From NCBI GenBank assembly GCA_902806065.1, contig CADCVE010000058.1, positions 1-33,236 on the forward strand: a DNA stretch of 33,236 nt, given 5' to 3'. The stretch comes from an uncultured Rubrobacteraceae bacterium (GTDB taxonomy: Bacteria; Actinomycetota; Rubrobacteria; Rubrobacterales; Rubrobacteraceae). The notes beneath the pieces are model-generated. The model was not told the origin of the DNA. It saw only the letters and a list, made by a program, of their open reading frames with translations, and made no database searches. The position numbers and the translations under genes are program-made. This document shows positions 24,859-32,674 of the stretch, in pieces (position 1 is the first letter of the stretch; every line of letters starts with the position of its first letter).

Positions 24859-25213
24859 ATGTTAGTTCCTTTCCTTGCTTCTTTACTTGTACATCTTGAT
24901 CAGCATCTCAAGCTCGTCCCAACATTAGCAAGCTGGTTTTAGAAAGCTGTTTACCAACTTTCTCTACTTATTTTGTTGAGATTGTGGGATAGTACCCAGG
25001 CTCGGTCCGGGTGTCAAGGGTTCAGATGCGAAAATAGAGGCGTTTCTTGTGTGGTCCGGTATCTACTTACCGGGACGGTACGAGCAACTGCCAACCGGGG
25101 TAGTGTCTCGACTGTACGTTGCGCCGAGCGGAGCATCGAGCTGGGTCCCTGGTTCTAGATGCCTGGGGTTCTTCGAGGATCGTCTGGTGAAGCTACTAGA
25201 GCTTGGGTTGAGG
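24859..25213. other. Non-coding gap upstream of the TSUP gene
   Basis: The first 120 bases are AT-richer than the surroundings and should hold the TSUP promoter, with a GGAAAGGA ribosome site next to the start. I find no convincing copy of the 18-base sulfur element. The remaining 230 bases hold no gene or strong repeat that I can support. Confidence 0.5.
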
Positions 25214-25585
25214 TCAGCGGGATTCAGGAAACTTCTGAGGCTGTAGCCCGGGGTCGCGAGAGTCTGAGAGCAGCTCTTCTGTGCGATCTATGACCATGAA
25301 CAGGTCGCCCGTCGAGATGTCTTCTATCGTCGATTCTCCTTGCCCTTGAACGTGGATGGTCGCATCGGAACTGTGGTAAGGCACCTCCACCCAGGAGGGG
25401 ACGCTCCGCCGTATGGTTGGGGTAACGTTGTTACACACTACGACGTGAGGCTCGAAGCTGACTACTTCCTTGTCCAGGGCGTCCGGGCCGGTGATGCGCA
25501 CCTCTACGTGCGGGCGGTATCTTAGCAGGGCCAGCTCCAGCGTCTCCCAGTACATAGTTGGCGCTATGGCGATCAGTACACGCAA
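25214..25585 (-). CDS. Small protein of unknown function, receiver-like fold possible
   Basis: I do not recognise a named family. From a TTG at 25585, nine bases after AAGGGG, the 123-residue protein reads MRVLIAIAPTMYWETLELAL, then DKEVVSFEPHVVVCNNVTPT, VPSWVEVPYHSSDATIHV and TIEDISTGDLFMVIDRTEELL. The alternation of hydrophobic strands and helices, with VRITGPDALDKEV and PHVVVCNN, recalls response-regulator receivers, but the phosphorylatable Asp is not evident. The open frame extends upstream to 25660. It is transcribed divergently from APS kinase and so could be linked to its control. Confidence 0.6.
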   Translation of the reverse strand: MRVLIAIAPTMYWETLELALLRYRPHVEVRITGPDALDKEVVSFEPHVVVCNNVTPTIRRSVPSWVEVPYHSSDATIHVQGQGESTIEDISTGDLFMVIDRTEELLSDSRDPGLQPQKFPESR

Positions 25586-25703
25586 GATCCGCAACCCCTT
25601 CCTCACTCGAATCGTCTCGCAATCCCTTCGTACGGATTCTACCTTCTCGTATTCTTCCACTCCTCCTTTGCCTTGAGTTTGGAGACCCTGCGAATGGTTT
25701 CAG

Positions 25704-25720
25704 GGTTCGAGTCTCGAACC
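25704..25720. promoter_or_regulatory. Perfect inverted repeat between the unknown gene and APS kinase
   Basis: GGTTCGAG-T-CTCGAACC is a perfect dyad with 8-base arms and a single central base, about 90 bases before the apsK start in a divergent intergenic region. The size and symmetry fit an operator for a dimeric regulator. It resembles a tRNA T-arm only superficially. Confidence 0.45.
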
Positions 25721-25810
25721 AAGTTGGGCAGGGTTCGGATAAAGCGACTCTCTGTATGTACACTACGCGCCAAAAGTAGCTGGAGGATAAAGCGTCAGGA
25801 AGGAATAGAC

Positions 25811-26389
25811 ATGCAGCAGCAGAAGGAGCGTGGGTTCACGTTGTGGTTCACCGGGCTCTCGGGCGCGGGGAAGACGACCATTGCGGACATAGTGGAGCAC
25901 GAGCTGCGGGAGAGGGAACGCAGGGTGGAGGTTCTCGACGGGGATATCGTGCGCACCAATCTCTCGAAGGGGCTGAGTTTTAGTCGGGAAGACCGCAACA
26001 TAAACGTGTTGCGCATCGGCTTCGTGGCGAACTTACTTACACGCAACGGTGTGGGGGTAATCGTCTCGGCCATCTCTCCGTACAAGGAGGCCCGGGATCA
26101 GGTGCGGCGCAGGATCGTCGACTTCGTCGAAGTCTTCGTCGACGCCCCGCTGGAGGTCTGCGCCGAGCGTGACGTCAAGGGCCTGTACAAAAAGGCATAC
26201 AGCGGAGAGATTAAAGCCTTCACCGGCGTCTCCGACCCCTATGAGCCACCGGCCGCCCCGGACATCGTCCTCAAAACAGACGAAGAGGAGCCGCAAGAGA
26301 GCGCCCGCAAGGTCCTGGAGAAGCTGGAATTTTACGGATATCTTCAGCCTCCCACGGAGGATGCGGGATACCAGTGGGGTACACGTTAA
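25811..26389 (+). CDS. cysC: Adenylylsulfate kinase (APS kinase)
   Basis: The 192-residue protein has the P-loop FTGLSGAGKTT (residues 13-23), DGDIVRTNLSKGLSFSREDR (the APS-binding and lid region), RIGFVANLLTRNGVGVIVSAISPY, the FVDAPLEVCAERDVKGLYKKA motif and KAFTGVSDPYEPP. All are diagnostic of APS kinase. It phosphorylates APS to PAPS, the donor used by the two sulfotransferases in this window. The open frame extends to 25673, but the ATG at 25811 has a ribosome site (GGAAGG) and begins the conserved domain. It ends only 15 bases from the convergent fetB. Confidence 0.93.
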   Translation: MQQQKERGFTLWFTGLSGAGKTTIADIVEHELRERERRVEVLDGDIVRTNLSKGLSFSREDRNINVLRIGFVANLLTRNGVGVIVSAISPYKEARDQVRRRIVDFVEVFVDAPLEVCAERDVKGLYKKAYSGEIKAFTGVSDPYEPPAAPDIVLKTDEEEPQESARKVLEKLEFYGYLQPPTEDAGYQWGTR

Positions 26390-26404
26390 GAGCCCGCCCA
26401 AACT

Positions 26405-27181
26405 TCACTTGTCGAGTAGTTGATCGGGCCGTAGTTGGTGGCGAGTGGTGAAGAAGGATCGGTAAGATAGCAGCCCAGCCAGGATGGCTGCTATAGAGAC
26501 GCTCCCGAGGAGCATGTACATGACCACTATCTGCAGCCGCGCTGCCTCTAGCGGGTCGGCGCCAGCGATGATCATGCCGACCATCGCCCCCGGTAGAAAG
26601 ATAATCCCCGTCGTCTTCGTGGAGTCTATTAGAGGTAGCATGGCGTTGCGCAGCGCAGTCTTTAGAATGGGAGAGACGGCCTGGCGGCTGGTCGCTCCGA
26701 GCGCCAGGGCTGCCTCCACCTTGAGCCGCTGCTCCGTCAGGTCGTCCCGGACCCTTGCGAGCGTGAGGCTCGTTGTGTTCATGGCGTTTCCGATGACCAT
26801 TCCTCCCAGTGGTATGAGGTAGCGGGCGGTCGCGGGTATGACCTGAAGCAGGAGCAACAGCCCCACAGTAGCCACGGCCGCCACTCCTATAGTCCCGGCG
26901 GCTACCGGTAAGGCGTAAGGCACGCCCCTGGCCCGGCGGGCGGAGGTCCAGGCCGCGAACCCAACCATCCCTGACAGGAGCAGCACGACCGCCACCGGGC
27001 TCTCCAGCCCGAAGATGTAGTTGATCGCATACCCGATAGCCGCGAGTTGCACGAACGCGCGGACCACGGCGATGGCTATATCGCGCTCCAGGTCCAGCCT
27101 CTCGTAGAGGCTCAGGGCCACAGCCACGGCGACGAGTCCTAGAGTGAGAAGGGCCGAGCCGACGGTCTCCAATCCTTGCAC
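26405..27181 (-). CDS. fetB: FetB-type (UPF0014) ABC exporter permease
   Basis: The 258-residue membrane protein has about seven hydrophobic segments. RAFVQLAAIGYAINYIFGLE, then IPLGGMVIGNAMNTTSLTLARV, ALALGATSRQAVSPILKTALRNAMLP and LPGAMVGMIIAGADPLEAARLQIVVMY are the conserved signatures of the FetB/YbbM family. In E. coli FetAB exports iron and protects against peroxide stress. Its GTG start follows the fetA stop directly (TAAGTG). It is the last gene of the chr-fet operon. Confidence 0.88.
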   Translation of the reverse strand: MQGLETVGSALLTLGLVAVAVALSLYERLDLERDIAIAVVRAFVQLAAIGYAINYIFGLESPVAVVLLLSGMVGFAAWTSARRARGVPYALPVAAGTIGVAAVATVGLLLLLQVIPATARYLIPLGGMVIGNAMNTTSLTLARVRDDLTEQRLKVEAALALGATSRQAVSPILKTALRNAMLPLIDSTKTTGIIFLPGAMVGMIIAGADPLEAARLQIVVMYMLLGSVSIAAILAGLLSYRSFFTTRHQLRPDQLLDK

Positions 27182-27889
27182 TTACAGCTTCCCGGAGACA
27201 AATCGTCTCGCTAGCTCGCCCTCTTTGGAGAAGAATTCCTGCTTGCTCCATTCGCCCTCGCTCCGGCCCTCCGCCAAAAGGACGACGCGGCCGGCGACGC
27301 GCTCCACCTGATCCAGGGCGTGGCTTACCAATACAATCGTGAGGTTCAGTCGAGCATTCAACTCCTGAATGAGGTCCTCGATCTTTAAACGGGCTGCCTC
27401 GTCCAGTGCACTCGTCGGCTCGTCCATAAGTAGCACCTCCGGCTCCAGAGCGAGGGTTCGCGCTATCGAGACGCGCTGCTGCTGGCCTACCGAGAGGGTT
27501 TGCGGGTCACGGCTACTCAAGGAAATATCGAGCCCGACGACCTCTAGCAGCCGGGCCGCGTCGGCGTCCTTCCCGGCCAGGCGTGGTCCGTATAGAACCT
27601 CGCTTTCAACCGTCGCCCCGAAGAGCGCGGGGAGCTGAAAGACCATTCCTATCTTACGACGAAGCACGAGAGGGTCCATCCCGCTCGTCGGCGATCCGTC
27701 CAGGTACACTTCCCCGGAGGACGGTTCTATGAGGCGATTGATGGCGCGGAGCAGGGTGCTCTTGCCCGCCCCCGAGGGTCCGACGACGGCGGTAATCTCC
27801 GCCTCCGGAATCCTTGCGCTTACTCCTTGGAGGATCTCCGCTTTGCCCACCGTATACCTGAGGCCGGAGATCTCGACTTCAAGCCCCAC
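27182..27889 (-). CDS. fetA: FetA-type ABC exporter ATPase
   Basis: The 235-residue ATPase has Walker A (GPSGAGKSTLLRAINRL), the Q-loop region IGMVFQLPALFGATVESEVLYGP, the signature LSVGQQQRVSIARTL, Walker B (VLLMDEPTSALDEAA) and VSHALDQVERVA. The size and the FQLPALFG stretch match FetA. The start is a GTG one base after the chrB(C) stop, so it is in the chromate operon. With fetB it makes a two-component exporter, probably of iron or another metal. Confidence 0.85.
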   Translation of the reverse strand: MGLEVEISGLRYTVGKAEILQGVSARIPEAEITAVVGPSGAGKSTLLRAINRLIEPSSGEVYLDGSPTSGMDPLVLRRKIGMVFQLPALFGATVESEVLYGPRLAGKDADAARLLEVVGLDISLSSRDPQTLSVGQQQRVSIARTLALEPEVLLMDEPTSALDEAARLKIEDLIQELNARLNLTIVLVSHALDQVERVAGRVVLLAEGRSEGEWSKQEFFSKEGELARRFVSGKL

Positions 27890-27890
27890 G

Positions 27891-28307
27891 CTACAGCACC
27901 TCCCGGCTCAGGTGGGTGTAGAGGCCGTTGTAGAGGGCATCCGTATGGTAGGTGAGGGCCATGTCATCGGGGAGAGTGAGCTGCATACCACGGACTATAG
28001 AGTCCAGGCCCTCGGATTCGGGGCGGTCGTACTTCTCGTCCATAAGGTCGGCGTCGTGGACTATCTCGGCGATCTCCTGGAGCACGGGGTCTCCAAGTTC
28101 GTACTCCACGAGGAATGTCTCGAAGGAGCAGGCATCGCCGTGATGGGATAGCCGGGCTCCGGCTACGTCGAAGAGTTCCGCGTCCTTGGGAGCCTCCGAC
28201 TGGTCTTCGACGAAGAAGAACTCTGCTTCGGGGTCTACGAAGCGCCGGATCAACCACACGCAAGCCGTCCGGTCTACGTGACAACCTCGGCGCGTCGCCC
28301 AGCGCAC
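27891..28307 (-). CDS. chrB: ChrB C-terminal domain protein
   Basis: The 138-residue protein reads MRWATRRGCHVDRTACVWLI, RRFVDPEAEFFFVEDQ, LFDVAGARLSHHGDACSFETFL and HDADLMDEKYDRPESEGL. These are the hallmarks of the C-terminal half of ChrB chromate-resistance proteins, including conserved His and Cys residues. The start is a GTG overlapping the TAG of the preceding gene (TAGTG). In most described ChrB proteins this domain is fused to the N-terminal one; here the two are separate genes. Proposed roles are sensing or handling of chromate. Confidence 0.85.
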   Translation of the reverse strand: MRWATRRGCHVDRTACVWLIRRFVDPEAEFFFVEDQSEAPKDAELFDVAGARLSHHGDACSFETFLVEYELGDPVLQEIAEIVHDADLMDEKYDRPESEGLDSIVRGMQLTLPDDMALTYHTDALYNGLYTHLSREVL

Positions 28308-28864
28308 TACTTGCCACCTATAGAGTTCCGGGATTGCCCGGCCTCCGTGCCTTCTTTGAGGACTTGCCGAAGCTCGCGGAGAGCCGCAGCTACCTCGTTC
28401 CTTAGGGGAGAGCGGAAGTAGTCCCGCCGTCGCTCGGCCCGGAACTCGCGCTCTAGCTTACGAAGCTCCTCCAGGAGCAGGGATTTGCTGGACCCGAGCG
28501 CGGCCTTGCGTCGCAGGCGACCGGCGGACTCGGCTAACTTCTTGTAGGACGTCTCGCGGGAGGCGCGAAACTCCTCGACGAGCGACCTGCCCTCGGCCAC
28601 TGTATTCGGCAGAGCTTCCCAGAGGGTAGCCTCTCCATCGGCCTCCCGGATGCGGTGCTGAAGCCACTCGAGTTGCTCGCGAGACACGGCGTCCTCGGGC
28701 AAGGCGGCCGCCCCATTCTGGAGGTAGAGGGCACCCAGGGATTTCAGCTTGCGCCACACGGCAACCCGGTGACGGGAGGGTTCGCGGGGGAGGTGGTAGA
28801 TCAGGATGAGCCAGCGCGCCTTCGCCGCGTTCGCTCCCGCGTCGCCTACCCCAGTAGTGTCCAC
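28307..28864 (-). CDS. ChrB N-terminal domain protein
   Basis: The 185-residue protein has ARWLILIYHLPREPSRHRVA, VWRKLKSLGALYLQNGAAALP and VEEFRASRETSYKKLAES, followed by a charged helical stretch. This is the N-terminal ChrB domain, thought to serve regulation in fused ChrB. It starts at a GTG 19 bases inside the chrA end and its stop overlaps the next GTG, so all three chr genes are translationally coupled. If it regulates the operon, the palindrome at 30190-30203 is a candidate target. Confidence 0.82.
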   Translation of the reverse strand: MDTTGVGDAGANAAKARWLILIYHLPREPSRHRVAVWRKLKSLGALYLQNGAAALPEDAVSREQLEWLQHRIREADGEATLWEALPNTVAEGRSLVEEFRASRETSYKKLAESAGRLRRKAALGSSKSLLLEELRKLEREFRAERRRDYFRSPLRNEVAAALRELRQVLKEGTEAGQSRNSIGGK

Positions 28865-30150
28865 AGCATCCCCGCCAGGGCGCCGGCCGGCACCATCAGG
28901 TAGATAGGCACTTTCAATCTCTGCAAGACGACGAATGACACGACCGCGACGACGAGTGCGAAGACATCAAGTGAGGCGAGGCCGTCGGGGAAGAGGACGC
29001 GGCTCCCAAAGAACACGGCGAGGTTCGCGATCACGCCTACAACCGCCGCCGTGACGCCCATCAGGGCGGCCTGCAGGCGGCTGTTATTCGATAGGAGCTC
29101 GATGTATGGGGCGAGCAGGAAGATGAACAGGAAGCAAGGCAGGAACGTCGTGTAAGTCGTGATTGCGGCGCCGAGCACTCCGTAGAGCAGCGGATCGAAC
29201 CCGCTCGGGGATTGGTTCCACGCGCCGAGAAAGCCTACGTACTGGGTGACCATGATCAGGGGCCCCGGCGTGGACTCGGCGAGTCCGAGGCCCTGCACCA
29301 TCTGGTCCGCCGTGAGCCACCCGTACTGATTGACCGCCACATCCGCGATGTAGCTCAACACCGAGTACGCTCCGCCGAAAGTGATAAAGGCCGCCCCCGT
29401 AAAGAATAACGCCTCCCGAAACAGCACGTCTTCCCCTCCACGCCAGACCCAAATAGCCCCCACGGGCACTGCCCAGAGTACGAAGAACGTCCCCAATAAC
29501 CGCAGGTTGCGTAGCGCGGAAGGCCGCTCGCCCGAAGTAGTCTGGTCGAGAACCTCCTCCTCTTCTTCCGCGGTAGCCGAACCGTGCCCACGAGCTCGAA
29601 ACGCATCCGGCACGAAGCGTTGCAGAAGGATGCCGCCGAGTGCGGCAGCGGCCACGACCAGGGGAAATGGGACGGAGAGAAAGTAGATCGCAACGAAGGA
29701 TGCGACGGCGAAGGCCACGAGGGCCGCGTGGTGTAGCGTACGCCTGCCAATCCGCAAGACCGCCTCGACAACGATGGCGATGACGACGGGCTGAACTCCG
29801 TAGAGCAGGCCCACGATCGCGGGTACGTCCGAGTAGGCGACGGATAGGTAACTAAGAAAGAGCAGGACGAAGATGGATGGGATCACGAAGAAGGAGCCCG
29901 CAACGATTCCACCCAGAGTGCCGTGCAGCCGCCACCCGATGTAGGTCGCGACCTGCTGAGCCTCGGGACCGGGGAGTAGCATGCAGAAGTTCAACGTACG
30001 GAGAAATTGTCTCTCGGAGATCCAACGCTTCCTCTCGACCAACTCCCTGTGCATGATCGCGATCTGCCCCGCAGGTCCCCCGAAGTTGATGAACCCCAAC
30101 TTTACCCAAAACCAGAAAGCCTCCTGAAAACCTACCCTCTTGCCTTCCAA
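28846..30150 (-). CDS. chrA: Chromate efflux transporter ChrA
   Basis: The 434-residue protein has two CHR domains and about ten membrane segments. The N-terminal half shows FWFWVKLGFINFGGPAGQIA and MLLPGPEAQQVATYIGWRLH; the C-terminal half shows TFGGAYSVLSYIADVAVNQY and LGLAESTPGPLIMVTQYVGFLG. These paired GGP/PGP-type motifs are diagnostic of long ChrA proteins, which expel chromate. The start is a TTG four bases after GGAGG. It is first of a five-gene operon, and the presence of a sulfate importer nearby gives a route for chromate entry. Confidence 0.92.
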   Translation of the reverse strand: MEGKRVGFQEAFWFWVKLGFINFGGPAGQIAIMHRELVERKRWISERQFLRTLNFCMLLPGPEAQQVATYIGWRLHGTLGGIVAGSFFVIPSIFVLLFLSYLSVAYSDVPAIVGLLYGVQPVVIAIVVEAVLRIGRRTLHHAALVAFAVASFVAIYFLSVPFPLVVAAAALGGILLQRFVPDAFRARGHGSATAEEEEEVLDQTTSGERPSALRNLRLLGTFFVLWAVPVGAIWVWRGGEDVLFREALFFTGAAFITFGGAYSVLSYIADVAVNQYGWLTADQMVQGLGLAESTPGPLIMVTQYVGFLGAWNQSPSGFDPLLYGVLGAAITTYTTFLPCFLFIFLLAPYIELLSNNSRLQAALMGVTAAVVGVIANLAVFFGSRVLFPDGLASLDVFALVVAVVSFVVLQRLKVPIYLMVPAGALAGMLWTLLG

Positions 30151-30186
30151 TCTTCCTCCAGTTCGTCAAGCGCTACGAAGTGTTCT

Positions 30187-30215
30187 ACGGTAACCGCGGT
30201 TACATCAGATGTCAA
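30187..30215 (-). promoter_or_regulatory. chr operon promoter with operator palindrome in the spacer
   Basis: Read towards chrA, TTGACA (30215-30210) and TACCGT (30192-30187) are separated by exactly 17 bases. The spacer carries GTAACCGCGGTTAC (30190-30203), a perfect 14-base palindrome that overlaps the -10 by three bases. The layout is that of a repressor operator blocking a strong promoter. The start of chrA is about 35 bases downstream. Confidence 0.65.
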
Positions 30216-30686
30216 ATCGTAATCCGAACCGGGCCTACAAGTGAAACGTGGTGAGTGCAATGCTCCTCTCCAACCGAGTGCGAGGACAAGATGGATGAAC
30301 TGCCGGGCGAGTCGCTAGCAAAACCATTGCCGCGGGAACTGCTACACGATTACGACTGCCACGCCGAGATGCGCTGGAAACAACGCCTTAAAGGTTCGCT
30401 TCTCCGTTACGCTGGGCAAGGAACTGGAGATCTAATTGGCGCGGTCTGGTGGTTGGGCGCTTGTGCTCTGCTCACTGAACTATGCGCAGGTACGCGGCTT
30501 TTCGGAAACCCGCACGGAATCCGCTTGTAGGCTTCTGTGTGAGGGCGTGCGGCCTCCAAGGAAAACGTGGTCTTCGCGCCCTCGCCAGCAACCCCTCTGC
30601 GGGGCACGGAAGGGAGCACCCGGGTTCGTTACCTCTCGATACGTGATGAGAAAGCGTACAGAGGTGAGAATACAGAGGTGAGAAGA
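30216..30686. other. Gap between chrA and the LtaS-like gene
   Basis: No gene here is convincing. A plus-strand frame from 30291 (MDELPGESLAKPLPRELLHD) runs to 30530, but I do not recognise it and it lacks a good ribosome site; it may be a decayed fragment. Just before the terminator are two near-identical copies of ACAGAGGTGAGAA (30658-30685). Confidence 0.4.
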
Positions 30687-30712
30687 AGCGCCCTGCCTTC
30701 TGCCGGGGCGCT
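30687..30712 (-). terminator. Terminator hairpin of the LtaS-like gene
   Basis: On the minus strand, AGCGCCC and GGGCGCT form a perfect 7-base stem with a 12-base loop, followed by TTCTTCTC. The 5' arm overlaps the TAG stop by two bases, so the hairpin immediately follows translation. Confidence 0.55.
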
Positions 30713-32663
30713 ATCCTGAGGTGCGGTTACCGTACGTTGCGTTCACCTGCGAGCGCCATTCGAGGAGCTCGCGCCGTCGCTCGTCCAATTCTTCGGGGGA
30801 GTATTGTCCGGCGAGGTTGTTGAGCTCTCCCGGGTCTTTGGAGAGATCGAAGATCTCCTCCGGCATGTCCTCGAAGTGATAAATGTACTTCTCCGTTCCC
30901 TTTATGCTCGCCATGCACCCGCTCTCGCTCCAGCAGCCCGCCATGAGCGTACGGGCTTTCGGCAAGGGCAGCAGCAGCGAGCTGCCCTTGTAGTCCCCGC
31001 CCTCTACCTCGTAGCCCAGGAGGTTGGCCACCGTAGGCAGGATATCCAACTGGCTCACGGGAGCCGTCACGCGCTCGCTGTTCTCGAACCGACCGGGGTC
31101 GTGAAAGAGCAGCGGTATCCTCAAACCCTCTTCGTAAATCATGTTGTCGTGCTGGTAGCGGCCGTGTTCGCCGAAGCCCTCACCGTGGTCCCCGTAGAGA
31201 ACGAATACCGTATCTTCGTACAGGCCCAGTTCCTTATACTGGTCGAAGAGGTTCTTCAGGAAGAAGTCCTGGTAACGGACGCTGTTCTGGTAGCGATTGA
31301 GTAGCTCGTCTTCGGAGAAGTCCTCGAACCCGTAGCGTTCCTGGGGAGCCAGGTACTGGTGATGGGGCGTGATCGTCTCGTAGGTGGCGATAAACGGATT
31401 GCCCGATCTTTTCTGCTCCGTCAGCCAGTCCCGGCTTGGCTCGAGCATAATATCGTCCTCGTAGCCGAAGTAGTTCGCTGGCTCGAAGCCCTCCGTATCC
31501 ATGCTCTCCAACGGATAGAACTCCTCGTAGCCCAGGTTGCTCACCAACTCCGGGAGGCGCTCGATCTCGAATTCCGCGGTGGACGAAGTGAACCACGCTG
31601 TGTCGTACCCCTGCTCTTTGAGCAGGTCCGCCAGACACTCCGCAGGCGCCTGGTCCCCCAGAGAGCTGGTCTGCCAGGGGTTCAGCGGAGGGTCTACTCC
31701 ACAATTGGCCGTAGCCAGGGCGTTGGTGGTGTGGGGGACGACCACGTAGGCTTGCTCGGCCAGCAGGCTCTCCTCCGCCAGCTCGTCCATAAAGGGCGTC
31801 GTCTCCAGGCCCGGGTTGTATGGGGTAACGGACTGTGCGCGGGTGGATTCAAGGTGGACCAGGACGACGTTGCGCTTCTCGGCCTCGGCCGCACGCACAA
31901 GGCTCGCGTCAGGGGGTGGGCCGGGTGGTTCCGTGGCGTAGGCCAGGGTCCCACCGTTCTCCAACGCAGTCTTCGCTACGTTGACAAAGGAGTCCAGGGA
32001 GAAGGATTTGCTAGGGGCCGCTATACCGCCGCTACCGCCTGGCTGTAGCGAAAACGAGAACAGCGCACATGTCAGGAGGCCCAACCCGGCCACACGAAGC
32101 CAGGGAAACCCGATCGTCCCGGCCTCCACCGCCTCGGGCCAACCGCGCCATCGTCCGACCAGGCGCGCCACCAACCAGGGACCCACAAACGCATAGGCCA
32201 AGACGAGCAGGATCAGGGCCAGCAGGCCCGGGGTGACCTCGCTCGTGACGACATCCGCCAGCCCCCCGCCGGAGGAGAGGGAGTAGAGGATAAAGCCCGA
32301 GTCGAGCGTCGAACCGGTGACTGCGAAGTACTGGTACGCTACCGCCGAGATCAACGCGACAAAGATCGTCGCCACGTGGAAGAGGCCGACGAAGATGGGG
32401 CGGAAGGGTCCCCTCCTCATCATCACGAACAGGCACACCCAGAGCAACACGTAGCCCAGGCCAAACAAAAGATCCGACCTCATCAGCATGATGTTCTCCG
32501 CGAGACCCAGATCTTTGGGCCACGAGACGATAAGGAGCCACTTCAAGGCCAGATCGTATGCGACGAAAGGTACCAGGAGGCCAAGCAGATATAGCCAGTC
32601 GCGGTGGCTCAAAAGAGGGTGTGAAGTTCCCCGTGCCGCCAGCTTGTCATCTCCCGATGTCAT
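30711..32663 (-). CDS. LtaS-like membrane phosphoglycerol transferase (sulfatase fold)
   Basis: The 650-residue protein has five membrane segments (about residues 24-45, 66-83, 92-110, 146-165 and 190-206) and then an extracellular sulfatase-fold domain. NVVLVHLESTRAQSVT carries the metal Glu near 272; PHTTNALATANCG near 310 offers the Thr nucleophile used by lipoteichoic acid synthases; YGDHGEGFGEHGRYQHDNMI holds the later metal Asp-His pair. The architecture matches LtaS and related phosphoglycerol transferases, not true sulfatases. It would act on a cell-envelope polymer or glycolipid outside the membrane. No ribosome site precedes the ATG, and a TTAAAC -10-like element lies close, so the message may be nearly leaderless. 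Confidence 0.82.
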   Translation of the reverse strand: MTSGDDKLAARGTSHPLLSHRDWLYLLGLLVPFVAYDLALKWLLIVSWPKDLGLAENIMLMRSDLLFGLGYVLLWVCLFVMMRRGPFRPIFVGLFHVATIFVALISAVAYQYFAVTGSTLDSGFILYSLSSGGGLADVVTSEVTPGLLALILLVLAYAFVGPWLVARLVGRWRGWPEAVEAGTIGFPWLRVAGLGLLTCALFSFSLQPGGSGGIAAPSKSFSLDSFVNVAKTALENGGTLAYATEPPGPPPDASLVRAAEAEKRNVVLVHLESTRAQSVTPYNPGLETTPFMDELAEESLLAEQAYVVVPHTTNALATANCGVDPPLNPWQTSSLGDQAPAECLADLLKEQGYDTAWFTSSTAEFEIERLPELVSNLGYEEFYPLESMDTEGFEPANYFGYEDDIMLEPSRDWLTEQKRSGNPFIATYETITPHHQYLAPQERYGFEDFSEDELLNRYQNSVRYQDFFLKNLFDQYKELGLYEDTVFVLYGDHGEGFGEHGRYQHDNMIYEEGLRIPLLFHDPGRFENSERVTAPVSQLDILPTVANLLGYEVEGGDYKGSSLLLPLPKARTLMAGCWSESGCMASIKGTEKYIYHFEDMPEEIFDLSKDPGELNNLAGQYSPEELDERRRELLEWRSQVNATYGNRTSG

Positions 32664-32674
32664 AAACGCAGGGA

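Noticed and set aside
25704-25720. A tRNA T-arm
   Set aside because: GGTTCGAG resembles the TTCGA loop, but flanking bases do not form a T-stem, and no acceptor stem or anticodon arm is found.
30658-30685. A short CRISPR-like or satellite repeat
   Set aside because: Only two near-identical 13-base copies occur, with almost no spacer, so it is a simple tandem duplication.
30711-32663. A third true sulfatase
   Set aside because: The five membrane segments and Thr nucleophile region match LtaS-type phosphoglycerol transferases; there is no C-x-P-x-R motif.
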